Counted from the first letter of the stretch, positions 8,771 to 17,702 are shown. The stretch: 57,483 nucleotides of DNA from Burkholderia sp. Ax-1724 (GCF_011752995.1 NZ_VWWL01000005.1:1-57483); one strand, 5' to 3'. The notes: generated from the letters alone by a model not told the origin. Numbers and translations: made by a program.

Positions 8771-9522
8771 TCGAGGTCTCCGTCGCGGCTCGCGTCGCCG
8801 TTGCGCGGCACGACGCGCATCTGCGGGCCCGCGCTCGACGGCAATTGCGCGCCGGTCACGAAGTAGGCGTGCAGGCCGTGCGCGAAACGCTTCAGGCGCG
8901 TGACGATCGCGCGGTTCGCGCGATTGAGCCCGTTGTAGCCGAGCACGGCGGGAATCGCCACGAACAGCCCGAACGCGGTCATGATGAGCGATTCGCCGAC
9001 CGGTCCCGCGACGTGATCGATCGAGGTCTGCCCGGTCTCGCCGATCACGATCAGTGCATGGTAGATGCCCCACACCGTGCCGAACAGTCCGACAAAGGGC
9101 GCGGTGCTGCCGATCGAGGCGAGGATCGCGAGGCCGCTTTGCAGGCGCGCGACCGTGTCGTCCATCGTGTCCTGCAGGCCGCGCGTGATCCAGTCGGACA
9201 CGTCGATACGGTCGTGCAGATGCTGCTGCGTCTGCCGATGATGCGTGGCCGCCTCGTGGCCCGCCAGCGCGAGTGCGAGCAGCGGGTTGTCATGCGCGCC
9301 CGCCTCGGGATCGCCGAGACTGCGCAGGCCGTCGTCGAAGCGGTCCGCGCTCCAGAAGCGCGCGTCGCTCTGCCGCGTGATGCGCCGGATGCGCAGCACC
9401 TGCAGCAGCTTCATGATGATGACCGTCCACGACATGACCGACATCACGACCAGCACGCTCAGAATGAAGCGCGTGACGAGATCGCCGGTTTCCCAGACAT
9501 TCGCGAGTCCGTAATGTTGCAT
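8761..9522 (-). CDS. exbB: ExbB, MotA/TolQ/ExbB proton channel
   Basis: A 253-residue inner-membrane protein. It has an N-terminal membrane segment (about 15-40), a cytoplasmic loop, and two C-terminal segments containing GLFGTVWGIYHALIVIGETG and VAGPVGESLIMTAFGLFVAI, the hallmark of the MotA/TolQ/ExbB family. The overlap with exbD is 10 bases, or 4 if exbD starts at 8764. It is 62 bases downstream of tonB. Together they supply energy to outer-membrane receptors. Confidence 0.95.
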   Translation of the reverse strand: MQHYGLANVWETGDLVTRFILSVLVVMSVMSWTVIIMKLLQVLRIRRITRQSDARFWSADRFDDGLRSLGDPEAGAHDNPLLALALAGHEAATHHRQTQQHLHDRIDVSDWITRGLQDTMDDTVARLQSGLAILASIGSTAPFVGLFGTVWGIYHALIVIGETGQTSIDHVAGPVGESLIMTAFGLFVAIPAVLGYNGLNRANRAIVTRLKRFAHGLHAYFVTGAQLPSSAGPQMRVVPRNGDASRDGDLEWQ

Positions 9523-9584
9523 GGCGGTTTTCCTGGCTCCCTGGCTGTGGTCCTTCGAGGCAACGGCGTCATGCGCTTAATCGG

Positions 9585-10400
9585 TCATTCGCTCAGCCCG
9601 AACACGAACGACTGCGAGTAGGCGGCGCGCAGCGGCGTGCCGTTTTCGAGGTAGGGCCGGCACGCGCCCGCGTGGACGGCGGCGAGCGCGGCCTCGTCGA
9701 GCCGCGCGGAGCCGCTGCTGCTTTGCAGCTGCGCGGTTTCGATCCGGCCCGTGAGCCCGACGACGAAGCGCACGATCGCGGTGCCGTTCTCGCCGCGCCG
9801 CCTCGAAACGTCAGGATAATCGGGTTTGGGAATCGTGCAATCGATGTGCGAGACGTTTTTCGGCGCGCTCGTGGCGGGCATCCCGGGCGAGGGTGTCGCC
9901 GGCGCTTCGGTGGCGGCCTCGGCGGGCCGCGCGGGTGCGGGCGTGATCGCTGCGGCGCTTTCCGCTGGCGCCGACGGCGCGGGCGTCGCCACGCTGGACG
10001 GCGCAGGTGTAAGCGGTGGCACCGCATGCGGACGCGGTTGCGGCGCGGGTTTGACGCGCGCCGCAGGGTGCGCCGCAGGGCGCGCGACCGGTGGCGGCGC
10101 GGCAGCGGGTACGGCGGGCGTGGTTGGCACGGCCGGCGCGGCAGCGGGCGTCACCGGCTCCGGTTCGGGGCTCAGCAACACGGCGGTGATCGTGCGCGGC
10201 TCGACCCGGCGCTCGACCATGCTGTTGCGCGCCGCGAGCGTCAACGCGAGCAGCGTCAGATGCGCGACGATCACGGCGCCGAGCACGAGCGCGGCACGCC
10301 GGTAGTCCGGCGCGGAATTCGTCACTGAATTCATCGCGTTGCCGCGGTTCGCGGGGTTTGCCATGACGGCTTGCAACATCGCTGCCACCTCCGCGTTCAT
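9585..10400 (-). CDS. tonB: TonB protein
   Basis: A 271-residue periplasm-spanning protein. It has a membrane anchor at about 36-57, a long Pro/Ala-rich linker (about 75-180) and a C-terminal TonB domain with YPDVSRRRGENGTAIVRFVV and ARLDEAALAAV, the YP..a...g.eG.v.v.f pattern of the receptor-binding fold. First gene of tonB-exbB-exbD and divergent from the beta-propeller gene. The start at 10400 is uncertain: Met codons at residues 8, 13 and 23 are alternatives, and the purine run before the ATG is closer than usual. Its location inside a C1/PQQ island suggests a dedicated rather than general TonB. Confidence 0.92.
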   Translation of the reverse strand: MNAEVAAMLQAVMANPANRGNAMNSVTNSAPDYRRAALVLGAVIVAHLTLLALTLAARNSMVERRVEPRTITAVLLSPEPEPVTPAAAPAVPTTPAVPAAAPPPVARPAAHPAARVKPAPQPRPHAVPPLTPAPSSVATPAPSAPAESAAAITPAPARPAEAATEAPATPSPGMPATSAPKNVSHIDCTIPKPDYPDVSRRRGENGTAIVRFVVGLTGRIETAQLQSSSGSARLDEAALAAVHAGACRPYLENGTPLRAAYSQSFVFGLSE

Positions 10401-10479
10401 TGTCCTCTCGCGCCCCGCGTTTTAGAACCGGCTGCGCGCCGGCGCCGCGCAATTCGGGAAATTCTCCCGCCCGATTGCG

Positions 10480-10509
10480 TTGTCAAACAATCGCCCGGTG
10501 GGGTACTTT
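10480..10509 (+). promoter_or_regulatory. Possible sigma-70 promoter of the beta-propeller gene
   Basis: TTGTCA (10480-10485), an 18-base spacer and TACTTT (10504-10509) lie about 55 bases before the start codon. Both boxes depart from consensus by two bases at most. Prediction by eye only. Confidence 0.3.
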
Positions 10510-10562
10510 GAATCGATGACGCGCGCCATCGCGGCACAGCGATTTCACCACGGAGTACCACA

Positions 10563-11657
10563 ATGCCGGAGACACCTATCCTCACCAGAAAACCCTGCCG
10601 TTCCATCGCGCTGGCCGTCGCGTTCGCGCTCGGTACGGGCGCCGCGTATGCCGCGGCCGCGCCGCTTGCCTACGTGACGAGCGAGAAGGCCGGCGTCGGC
10701 GTGATCGACCTCGATCAGATGACGCTCGCGCAGACCTTTCCGGTCGGCGCGGACGGCCCGCGCGGCCTGAGCCTGAACCGGGACGGCACGCGCCTGCTGG
10801 TCGCCAACAAGAACACCGGCGACCTCGCGGTGATCGACACCGCCACGGGCAAGGTCGTCAAGCGCGTGAAGATCGGCAAGAACCCCGAGTATGTGCGGGT
10901 GCACAACGGCTATGCCTATGTGACCTACGAGCCGGGCGAGAACGGCGGGCCGCCGGGAGCACAGGCGGACGGCAAACCAGGCGACAAGCCCGGCGCGAAC
11001 GATGACGACGACGCCAACAAGCCGCCCGCCGAGATCGCGATCGTCGACATGAAAGACTGGCGAGTGATCCGCTCGGTGACGAGCGGCCACGAAACCGAAG
11101 GCATCGAGTTCTCGCGCGACGGTCAGACGATGCTCGTCACGAACGAAGGCGACGACACGGTATCGGTCTATCACGCGCGCACCGGTGCGCCGGTCAGGAC
11201 CGTGAAGCTCGCGGCGGGCGGCCGGCCGCGCGGCATCCGGCTGTCGCCCGACGGCAAGTACTACGTGGTCACGCTGGAGTCGCTGAGCAAGTTCGTCGTG
11301 CTCGACGCGCACACGTTCGACGTGGTCAAGACCGTCGACACCAAGCTCGGCCCCTATGGCGTGGCGTTCGGCCCCGACGGCAACCGGCTGTTCGTCGCGG
11401 CGGCGCGCGACAAGGCCGTGCAGGTGTTCGACGGCCACACGTACGAGCATCTCGCCGACGTGCCGGTCGGCCAGCGCTGCTGGCACTTCAGTTTCACGCC
11501 GGACGGCGCGAAGCTGATGGTCGCGTGCGGGCGCTCCGACGCGGTCTACGTGCTCGATGCGAAGAGCTATCAGCCGCTCAAGCAGATCGGTGATCTGCCG
11601 CTCGCGTGGGGCATCGTCACCTATCCGCATAGCGACGGCTCGATCGAATCGCACTGA
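10563..11657 (+). CDS. Secreted YVTN-type beta-propeller, PQQ-catabolism-associated family
   Basis: A 364-residue protein with a Sec signal peptide (about 1-31, ending AYA) followed by repeated propeller blades: PRGLSLNRDGTRLLVANKNT, EGIEFSRDGQTMLVTNEGDD, PRGIRLSPDGKYYVVTLES, GVAFGPDGNRLFVAAARD and WHFSFTPDGAKLMVACGRS. This is the YVTN/PQQ-associated propeller found beside quinoprotein dehydrogenases. Its biochemical role is unproven; periplasmic assistance to PQQ enzymes is a guess from context. Between blades, at about residues 124-156, lies a Gly/Pro/Asp-rich insertion containing NDDDDAN. Start supported by CGGAG about 9 bases upstream. It is convergent with the receptor gene. Confidence 0.85.
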   Translation: MPETPILTRKPCRSIALAVAFALGTGAAYAAAAPLAYVTSEKAGVGVIDLDQMTLAQTFPVGADGPRGLSLNRDGTRLLVANKNTGDLAVIDTATGKVVKRVKIGKNPEYVRVHNGYAYVTYEPGENGGPPGAQADGKPGDKPGANDDDDANKPPAEIAIVDMKDWRVIRSVTSGHETEGIEFSRDGQTMLVTNEGDDTVSVYHARTGAPVRTVKLAAGGRPRGIRLSPDGKYYVVTLESLSKFVVLDAHTFDVVKTVDTKLGPYGVAFGPDGNRLFVAAARDKAVQVFDGHTYEHLADVPVGQRCWHFSFTPDGAKLMVACGRSDAVYVLDAKSYQPLKQIGDLPLAWGIVTYPHSDGSIESH

Positions 11658-11671
11658 CCGGCTGGTCTTGC

Positions 11672-11710
11672 GCGGCGGCGCTCGTTTGCAGGCGGGCGCC
11701 GCCGCGTTTC
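11672..11710 (+). terminator. Terminator of the beta-propeller gene
   Basis: CGCGGCGGCGC (11672-11682) pairs exactly with GCGCCGCCGCG (11697-11707) and is followed by TTT. A 10-bp periodic run (TTCGATG repeated three times) continues to about 11740. Confidence 0.65.
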
Positions 11711-11859
11711 GATGTGCTTCGATGCATTTCGATGCGCTTAGCCGCCAGCCGACTGCCGACTGCTTCCATTCGCCGCGACGCATGATCCAACCCGCGCGGT
11801 CGTTCGCTACAACTACGACGAGCAGCCACGCGGCGGCCACGCCTCAATACCCCACACCT

Positions 11860-14307
11860 TCACTTCCACGCATAGCGCATCCCGACCCAGAAGCCGCGCG
11901 GCGCGCCCGGCCCGACGAACTGCTCGTTGACCGGGTTCGCGCCGTTGAACGTATTGTTGGGGCCGGTGAAGAAGTTCTGGCCGAGCGCGCCGAAGCTCGC
12001 ATAGCGCTTGTCGAGCAGGTTCGTCACCGAGGCGAACACCTGTACCTGCTTCGTCACCTGATACGCGGTGTCCATGTCGATCAGCAGGTAGCCGGAAATC
12101 CTGCCGTTCGCGTCCTGGTTGTTTTCGTCGCCCTGCGCGTAGACGCTGCCGCGCCAAGTGAGGTTCGTGCCGATGCGCCATTTCGGCGTGGCCGCGTAGT
12201 CGAGCCGCAGCTTGACCGTCGTCGCGGGAATCCCCGGAATGTGATTGCCCGGCTTGACGGTGATGTTGCCGTCGTCGTCCGCGCTCGAATTGCTCGGGCT
12301 GCTTTCGGTCCAGCTCGACCGGTAGGTCGCGTCGACGTAGCTATAGCTGCCGGTCACCGTGACCGGTCCGAGCTGCGTCTGGCCGGCCAGCTCGACGCCT
12401 TGCCGGCGCGTGCGGCCGACGTTCTGGAAAAAGCCGAGCGAGCTGCCCGCGCCGTTGCTGCTGATGAACTGGATGTCGTTGTCGAGCGTCGTGGTGTAGG
12501 CGGCGGCGCTCCACGTCGTGCTCGCGCCGAGCTTGCCGCGCGCGCCGATTTCGAAGGTCTTCGAAATGACCGGTTCGAGCGACGGGTCGGAGATGAAGTC
12601 GTTCGGCAGCGAACACGGCGCGTTCGGATCGGCGCAGGCGAGTTCGATCGCGGTCGGCGAGCGCATGCCCTCGTTGTAGCTCGCGTAGGCCGTCAGCGCC
12701 CGCGTCGGATTCCAGTTGATGCCGACCGCCGGGTTGAAGCGCGAGAACGTATGGTGGCCGTTCAGGTTCGGCTGCTCGCCGCTTTCGTCGCCGATCGTGG
12801 CCTCGGCCCAGTTGTAGCGGCCCGCGAGCGTGAGCGACCAGTGCGGCGTCAGCGACAGCGTATCCGACAGATAGATGCCGTAGCTCGTGTTGTGCGTCTT
12901 CGCGTAGGTCTCCTGCTCGAAATCGCCGATGCCGATCGTCGCGCGCGAGTCGGTGAAGGCCGCGTCCTGCGAGGCCTGCGTGAAGCGCGAATTGGCGGCG
13001 TCCACCGCCATGCCCGCGATCAACTGGTTCTCCATGCCGCCGAGCTTGCCGAGCAGCGTCAGTTGCAGGCTCGCGCCGTAGCTGTCGGTCGCGACGACCG
13101 ACCTCTCGTTGGTGGCCTGCAGCGTATTGACGTCGCCATCGTCTTCCACCGAGCCGTAGTCGTTATTGACGTTGCTGCTCGTATTCGTGTTGCGGAAGTG
13201 CCGGTAATAGGCATTGCCGCTCAGTTCGACGTGATCGTTGAAGTAGTGGTCGCCCGACAGCGTCAGGTAGCCGACCGTGTTCTGGTTCTGGTCGGGATAT
13301 GTGTAGGGCTGCTTCGGATTGCCGAGGAACGAGCGCGGAATGGTCTGCGTGCCGTGCAGGTCGTTGTCGGCGGCACCGCCCGACAACGACAGCGTCGTAT
13401 TCGCGTCGGTATAACGCAGCTTGCCGAACGCCTGGCGGACGCGGCTCTCGTTCTGCTCGGCCCAGCCGTTGTCGTTGGCGGCGTTGGCGGTGAAGTAGTA
13501 GTCGAGGTTCTGGCCGATCGTGCCGCCCTGTTCGATCTGCGCGGCCTTGCGGCCCCACGAGCCGCCCGATATCTCGGCCTCGCCGACCGGGTTGTCCTTG
13601 CCGTTCTTGGTCGTGATCGAGAGTGCGCCGCCGAGCGTGTTGAAGCCGTAGGTCGGATTCGAGCCCGGAATCAGCTGCATCGTGCTGATCGCCTGCTGCG
13701 GCAGCAGGTCCCAGTTCACGACGTCGCCGAACGGCTCGTTCACGCGCACGCCGTCGACGAACACCGACAGCCCCTGCGGCGTGCCGAGCAGCGGCGAGGC
13801 GGTGAAGCCGCGATAGGTCAGGTTCATCTGATACGGGTTGCCCTGCGCATCGGCGATGCTGACGCTCGGCAGGTTCGCCGCGAGGTAATCGGTGAGCGTC
13901 TGACGCCGCTGCCGTTCGAGGTCGGCGGCGTGGACCGTCTGCACGTTGGCGGGCACCTGCGTGAGCGGCGTGCCGATGCCGAGCAGCGGCGTGGTGCCGA
14001 CCACGACGATCGGCGCGAGGGTCGTGGTGGGCGTTGCCACAGCGGTGTTGGCGGTGGCGTTGTCGCCGGCGGCGGGCGTTGCCACGGTTGCGGCGGACGC
14101 AGCGGATGTAGCGGATGTAGCAGACGCGGCAGACGCGGCAGACCCGGCAGACCCGGCAGACCCGGCGGCAGCCGATGCCGCGACCGGCGCCTCGGCCTGC
14201 GCCCACGCATTCGCGGACAAGGCGGCGAGCGCGCCGCCGAAACAGAGGGTGATGCCGGCCCGCCGTTCGAAGCGGCGTTTGTGGCGTGCCAGGGATCGCA
14301 GGCTCAT
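11860..14307 (-). CDS. TonB-dependent outer-membrane receptor
   Basis: An 815-residue receptor: signal peptide about 1-35 (ends NAWAQA), a low-complexity Ala/Ser/Thr spacer (about 38-95), a plug domain (LAPIVVVGTTPLL to LGGALSITTKNG), and a 22-strand-type barrel ending in an aromatic C-terminus, FWVGMRYAWK. The plug contains FVDGVRVNEPFGDVVNW and GSNPTYGFNTLGGALS. Start chosen at 14307 because AGGAG lies 9 bases upstream; an upstream in-frame extension to 14445 has no such signal. Ligand unknown. Neighbouring tonB-exbBD, a PQQ-type propeller, the pqq genes and xoxF make a lanthanide complex, a chelator or PQQ plausible cargo, by analogy with lanthanide-uptake receptors of methylotrophs; that is inference. 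Confidence 0.92.
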   Translation of the reverse strand: MSLRSLARHKRRFERRAGITLCFGGALAALSANAWAQAEAPVAASAAAGSAGSAGSAASAASATSATSAASAATVATPAAGDNATANTAVATPTTTLAPIVVVGTTPLLGIGTPLTQVPANVQTVHAADLERQRRQTLTDYLAANLPSVSIADAQGNPYQMNLTYRGFTASPLLGTPQGLSVFVDGVRVNEPFGDVVNWDLLPQQAISTMQLIPGSNPTYGFNTLGGALSITTKNGKDNPVGEAEISGGSWGRKAAQIEQGGTIGQNLDYYFTANAANDNGWAEQNESRVRQAFGKLRYTDANTTLSLSGGAADNDLHGTQTIPRSFLGNPKQPYTYPDQNQNTVGYLTLSGDHYFNDHVELSGNAYYRHFRNTNTSSNVNNDYGSVEDDGDVNTLQATNERSVVATDSYGASLQLTLLGKLGGMENQLIAGMAVDAANSRFTQASQDAAFTDSRATIGIGDFEQETYAKTHNTSYGIYLSDTLSLTPHWSLTLAGRYNWAEATIGDESGEQPNLNGHHTFSRFNPAVGINWNPTRALTAYASYNEGMRSPTAIELACADPNAPCSLPNDFISDPSLEPVISKTFEIGARGKLGASTTWSAAAYTTTLDNDIQFISSNGAGSSLGFFQNVGRTRRQGVELAGQTQLGPVTVTGSYSYVDATYRSSWTESSPSNSSADDDGNITVKPGNHIPGIPATTVKLRLDYAATPKWRIGTNLTWRGSVYAQGDENNQDANGRISGYLLIDMDTAYQVTKQVQVFASVTNLLDKRYASFGALGQNFFTGPNNTFNGANPVNEQFVGPGAPRGFWVGMRYAWK
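14101..14168. repeat. 9-bp tandem repeats in the receptor gene spacer
   Basis: About seven units of a 9-bp motif (GCGGATGTA twice, GCAGACGCG twice, GCAGACCCG three times) encode the Ala/Ser/Thr spacer between signal peptide and plug. The length is a multiple of three, so the frame is kept. Confidence 0.85.
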
Positions 14308-14487
14308 CGTTATGTCTCCTGTCGGCTTTATCGGTGCGCGCGCGGCGCGTTCTTTGAAGTCTGTGTCAAGCCTGGCATACGCGCCTGTAAGGCGCGCGGG
14401 AGCTTTTCCCGATCTGGCGGGGAAGGCTTCCCAAAACCTGCGCAAAAATCGGTCGCGCGCGATCGCGCTGGGTAGAATGCAAGTGTC

Positions 14488-15534
14488 ATGTCAAGCGACC
14501 CGATCCCTTCATCTTCCGCTGGCCGCCCGCCGCCGCATTCGACGATCCGCCGCGATCTCGCATGGGTCGTCGCCGTGACCGTGCTGGCGGCCGTGCTCGG
14601 CGCAACCTTCGATCTCAGCGAGAAGGCCTACCGCTTCACGCGCGGCATGGAGCGCTTCCAGCTCGACGAATTGCCGGGCACGCTGTTCGTGCTGTCGATC
14701 GGGCTCGTGTGGTTCGCATGGCGCCGCTATCGCGAGGCGCGTCGCGAGTTGAGCTATCGGCGCAGGCTCGAAGAGCAGGCCGAACGGCTGCTCGCCGACA
14801 ACCGGCGTCTCGCGAATCAGGCGCTGCAGGTGCAGGAACGCGAGCGCCGCCATATGGCGCGCGAACTGCACGACGAACTGGGCCAGTACCTCAACGCGAT
14901 CTCGCTCGACGCCGCGCGCATCCGCGATCTCGCGAAGGAGCGCGAGCCGGAGATTCATCGCGTGTCGCTCGGCTTGATTCAAAGCGCGAGCCACGTGTAC
15001 CGCGAGATCGGCGGCATGATCCGTCGCCTGCGGCCGATCGGCCTCGACGAATTCGGCTTGCCGAGCGCGCTCGAACATTGCGTCGACGGCTGGCGCGAGC
15101 GGCTGCCCGAGGCGTCGTTTTCCGTGACCATCGAAGGGGACTTCAGCGGCTTGAGCGATGCGCTGACCATCACGCTGTATCGGCTCGTGCAGGAAGGCTT
15201 GACCAACGTGTCGAAGTTCGCGCGCCGCTCGCGGGTGGAGCTGTTCATGGTGCGCGCGCCGCGCGAAGGTGTCGAAGGCGACGAACGTGGCGAAGGCGGT
15301 GCGGGTAGCGCGGGTAGCACTTCAGGCCGGATCGACGAGATCGTCGTGACGATGGCCGACGACGGCCCCGGCGTCGATCTGACGCAGCCGCGCGCGGGGC
15401 TCGGGCTGATCGGCATGCGCGAGCGCGTCGAGGCGCTCGGCGGTGAATTCCACGTGGCGAGCGAGCCGCAGGGCGGCTTTCTGTTCTGCGCGCGCGTGCC
15501 CGCTCACGCGGGGCTGGCCGAGCCCGTGAACTGA
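14488..15534 (+). CDS. Membrane sensor histidine kinase, NarL/DegS (HisKA_3) type
   Basis: A 348-residue kinase. There are two membrane segments (about 24-41 and 62-78) with only a short periplasmic loop, a coiled coil (about 82-118), the HisKA_3 dimer and phospho-acceptor motif RRHMARELHDELGQYL (His128), and an ATP-binding domain with LVQEGLTNVSKFARRS, ADDGPGVD and GLGLIGMRERVEALGG. A small Gly/Ser/Glu-rich insert separates the N and G boxes. The likely partner is the response regulator encoded convergently, whose 3' end overlaps this gene by 31 bases. Comparable pairs regulate PQQ-alcohol dehydrogenases and methanol/formaldehyde genes in other bacteria. The tiny sensor loop suggests membrane or intracellular sensing. 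Confidence 0.92.
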   Translation: MSSDPIPSSSAGRPPPHSTIRRDLAWVVAVTVLAAVLGATFDLSEKAYRFTRGMERFQLDELPGTLFVLSIGLVWFAWRRYREARRELSYRRRLEEQAERLLADNRRLANQALQVQERERRHMARELHDELGQYLNAISLDAARIRDLAKEREPEIHRVSLGLIQSASHVYREIGGMIRRLRPIGLDEFGLPSALEHCVDGWRERLPEASFSVTIEGDFSGLSDALTITLYRLVQEGLTNVSKFARRSRVELFMVRAPREGVEGDERGEGGAGSAGSTSGRIDEIVVTMADDGPGVDLTQPRAGLGLIGMRERVEALGGEFHVASEPQGGFLFCARVPAHAGLAEPVN

Positions 15535-16166
15535 AGCCCGAGGCGGCTCGCCATCTGGGCGAGCTGCACGCCGTTGTCGGCGCCGAACTTCTGGCGGATC
15601 ACCGATTGATGGTTCGCCACCGTCTTCTGGCTCAAGCCCAGCTTCTCGGCGATGCTCGGCAGCGTATAGCCCTGCACGAGCAGACGCAGCACCTCGAACT
15701 CGCGCGCCGACAACTGCCGCCCCGGCGGCCCCTCGTTGAACGCGTTGCGCATCGCGAGCGCCTGCGAGATGTCCGGGCTCAGATAACCCGCGCGCCGCGC
15801 GACCGAGCGCACCGCCTCGACGAGCACGTCGGGCGCGCTGGCCTTGGTCACGTAGCCGAGCGCGCCGGCATCGAGCGCGCGGCGCACGAAGATCGAGTCC
15901 TCATGCACGCTGAAGATCAGCACGCGCGCGTCGGGCTCGCGCGCGAGCATGCGCCGCATCGCCTCGATGCCGCTCGCGCCGGGCAGCGATACGTCCATCA
16001 CGACCACGTCGGGCCGCAGCGCGCAGAAGCGCTGATAAGCGAGCGCCGCATCGGCGGCCTCGCCGCAGACCTCGACGTCGGAATTCAGTTCGAGCAGCCG
16101 CCGGTAGCCTTCGCGCACGACCGCATGGTCGTCGACGAGCAGAACGGAGATCAGGTCGGTCGTCAT
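15504..16166 (-). CDS. LuxR/NarL-family response regulator, coupled to pqqE
   Basis: A 220-residue regulator with a receiver domain (acidic pair Asp12-Asp13, phospho-acceptor Asp58 in VVVMDVSLPG, Lys in YVTKAS) and a C-terminal LuxR helix-turn-helix (LSAREFEVLRLLVQGYTLPS, GLSQKTVANHQSVIRQKFG). Its ATG overlaps the pqqE stop (ATGA, 16163-16166), so it is translated as the last gene of the pqq string. Its 3' end overlaps the convergent kinase gene by 31 bases. It resembles AgmR/ErbR/PedR-type activators of quinoprotein systems. The inferred role is feedback from the kinase to PQQ, methanol dehydrogenase or uptake genes. Confidence 0.92.
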   Translation of the reverse strand: MTTDLISVLLVDDHAVVREGYRRLLELNSDVEVCGEAADAALAYQRFCALRPDVVVMDVSLPGASGIEAMRRMLAREPDARVLIFSVHEDSIFVRRALDAGALGYVTKASAPDVLVEAVRSVARRAGYLSPDISQALAMRNAFNEGPPGRQLSAREFEVLRLLVQGYTLPSIAEKLGLSQKTVANHQSVIRQKFGADNGVQLAQMASRLGLQFTGSASPA

Positions 16167-17407
16167 GGTTGTGCTCCGTGGTCGCCGCCGGGCTCGCGGG
16201 CTGCGGCCGCGAGCCTGCGCGAGTTGGCGTCGTGGCGAAACAGGATCGGCTGCTCGCGCGCGGCGATTGCCTCCGCCCCGGCTGCCGACGCCGCGCGTTG
16301 CACGACCTTGACCACCTGCTCGTGAAACGGCGACTTGTCGCACACGGGGTCGGCGTTGGCCGCGTCGCCCGTGAGCAGATAGGCCTGGCAGCGGCAGCCG
16401 CCGAGGTCGTGTTCCTTTTCCTCGCAACTGCGGCACGGTTCCTTGAGCCAGCTCAGGCCGCGAAAGCGGTTGAACGCGTCGCTCTCGTACCAGATTTCGC
16501 GCAGCGGCGTGTCCTTCACGTTCGGCAGCGCGAGGCCGGGCAGGCCGCGTGCCGCGTGGCACGGCAACGCGGCGCCGTCGGGCGCGACGCCGAGAAACAC
16601 CGCGCCCCAGCCGTTCATGCAGCGCTTCGGGCGGGTCTCGAAGTAGTCGGGCACGACGAAGAAAATCTTGCAGCGCTCGCCATGCGTGCGGCGATAGCGC
16701 GCAACCACCGCCTCGGCTTCTTCGAGCTGCTCGCGCGCCGGCATCAGTTGCGCCTGGTTCTCGCGCGCCCAGCCGTAGTACTGCGTGTTCGCGAGTTCGA
16801 GATATTCGGCGCCGAGCGCGAGCGCCATCTCGATGATCTTGTCGACATGCGGCAGGTTATAGCGATGCAGCACGCAGTTCATCACCATCGGAAAGCCGTG
16901 CCGCTTCAGCGCGGCGGCGACGCGCTGTTTTAGTTCGAACGTGCGCGTGCTGCTCAGGAAGTCGTTGAGTTCCTGCGTCGAATCCTGGAACGACAACTGG
17001 ATGTGATCGAGCCCGGCGGCCTTCAGTGCGCCGAGACGCTGCTCGGTGAGACCGACGCCGGAGGTGATGAGGTTCGTGTAGAAGCCGAGCCGGTTTGCTT
17101 CCTCGACGAGCACTTCGAGGTCGTCGCGCACCAGCGGCTCGCCGCCCGAAAAGCCGAGCTGCACCGCGCCGAGCGCGCGCGCGTCGCGCAGCACGTCGAG
17201 CCATTGCGCGGTGCTGAGTTCGCGATGGTGGTCGGTGTAGTCGAGCGGGTTGTAGCAGAATGCGCAATGCAGCGGGCAGCGATAGGTCAGTTCGGCGAGC
17301 AGCCAGAGCGGCGGCGGCACACTGGCGGCGCTCTGGCCGGGTTGCGCGCCGGGCCCGGCGGCGGGTTGTGCAGCGGGCTGCACCGAGGGTTGCGAAAGAT
17401 CGGTCAT
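16163..17407 (-). CDS. pqqE: PqqE, radical-SAM PQQ synthase
   Basis: A 414-residue radical-SAM enzyme that joins Glu and Tyr side chains of PqqA in the first step of PQQ synthesis. The cluster motif is CPLHCAFC (Cys44, Cys48, Cys51). FSGGEPLVRDDL follows, and the C-terminal SPASM cysteines are in CHAARGLPG and PCRSCEEKEHDLGGCRCQAY. The first 30 residues are a Pro/Gln/Ala-rich, non-conserved extension. It starts four bases after the pqqD stop, as expected for the PqqD-PqqE partnership, and overlaps the response-regulator gene. Confidence 0.97.
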   Translation of the reverse strand: MTDLSQPSVQPAAQPAAGPGAQPGQSAASVPPPLWLLAELTYRCPLHCAFCYNPLDYTDHHRELSTAQWLDVLRDARALGAVQLGFSGGEPLVRDDLEVLVEEANRLGFYTNLITSGVGLTEQRLGALKAAGLDHIQLSFQDSTQELNDFLSSTRTFELKQRVAAALKRHGFPMVMNCVLHRYNLPHVDKIIEMALALGAEYLELANTQYYGWARENQAQLMPAREQLEEAEAVVARYRRTHGERCKIFFVVPDYFETRPKRCMNGWGAVFLGVAPDGAALPCHAARGLPGLALPNVKDTPLREIWYESDAFNRFRGLSWLKEPCRSCEEKEHDLGGCRCQAYLLTGDAANADPVCDKSPFHEQVVKVVQRAASAAGAEAIAAREQPILFRHDANSRRLAAAAREPGGDHGAQP

Positions 17408-17411
17408 CGCG

Positions 17412-17702
17412 CTACTCCAGCCAGCCGCGCCGGTGCGCGTCGGCGATGAAAGCCCGTACCTCGGTGCCGATTCCGGTCGCGTTGAACGCCTGTTCCAGTT
17501 CGGCGATCAGCGTGTCGAGGTCGCGCGTGCCGTCGCAGCGTTTGAGAATTTCGCCGGCGCTCTGATTGAGCTTCACCATGCCCTCGGGATAGAGCAGCAC
17601 GTGCGCGTTCTGCGCGGCTTCCCATTGCAGACGGAACGGCTTTGCAATCGTCAGCGGCAGGGCGGCTTCGTGGGCGCTCTCTGCGCGTGTCGAATCGTTC
17701 AT
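17412..17702 (-). CDS. pqqD: PqqD, PqqA-binding chaperone
   Basis: A 96-residue protein of the winged-helix RRE type that presents the PqqA peptide to PqqE. Conserved features are [30 protein letters not shown] and [13 protein letters not shown]. Length matches the family. The first 18 residues are a variable extension. The start overlaps the pqqC stop (ATGA, 17699-17702), so the pqqC-D-E genes are tightly coupled. Confidence 0.96.
   Translation of the reverse strand: MNDSTRAESAHEAALPLTIAKPFRLQWEAAQNAHVLLYPEGMVKLNQSAGEILKRCDGTRDLDTLIAELEQAFNATGIGTEVRAFIADAHRRGWLE

Noticed and set aside
11557..14475. A 972-codon open frame opposite the TonB-dependent receptor
   Set aside because: Arg/Ala/Val-rich without domains; the minus-strand receptor has signal peptide, plug and barrel end.
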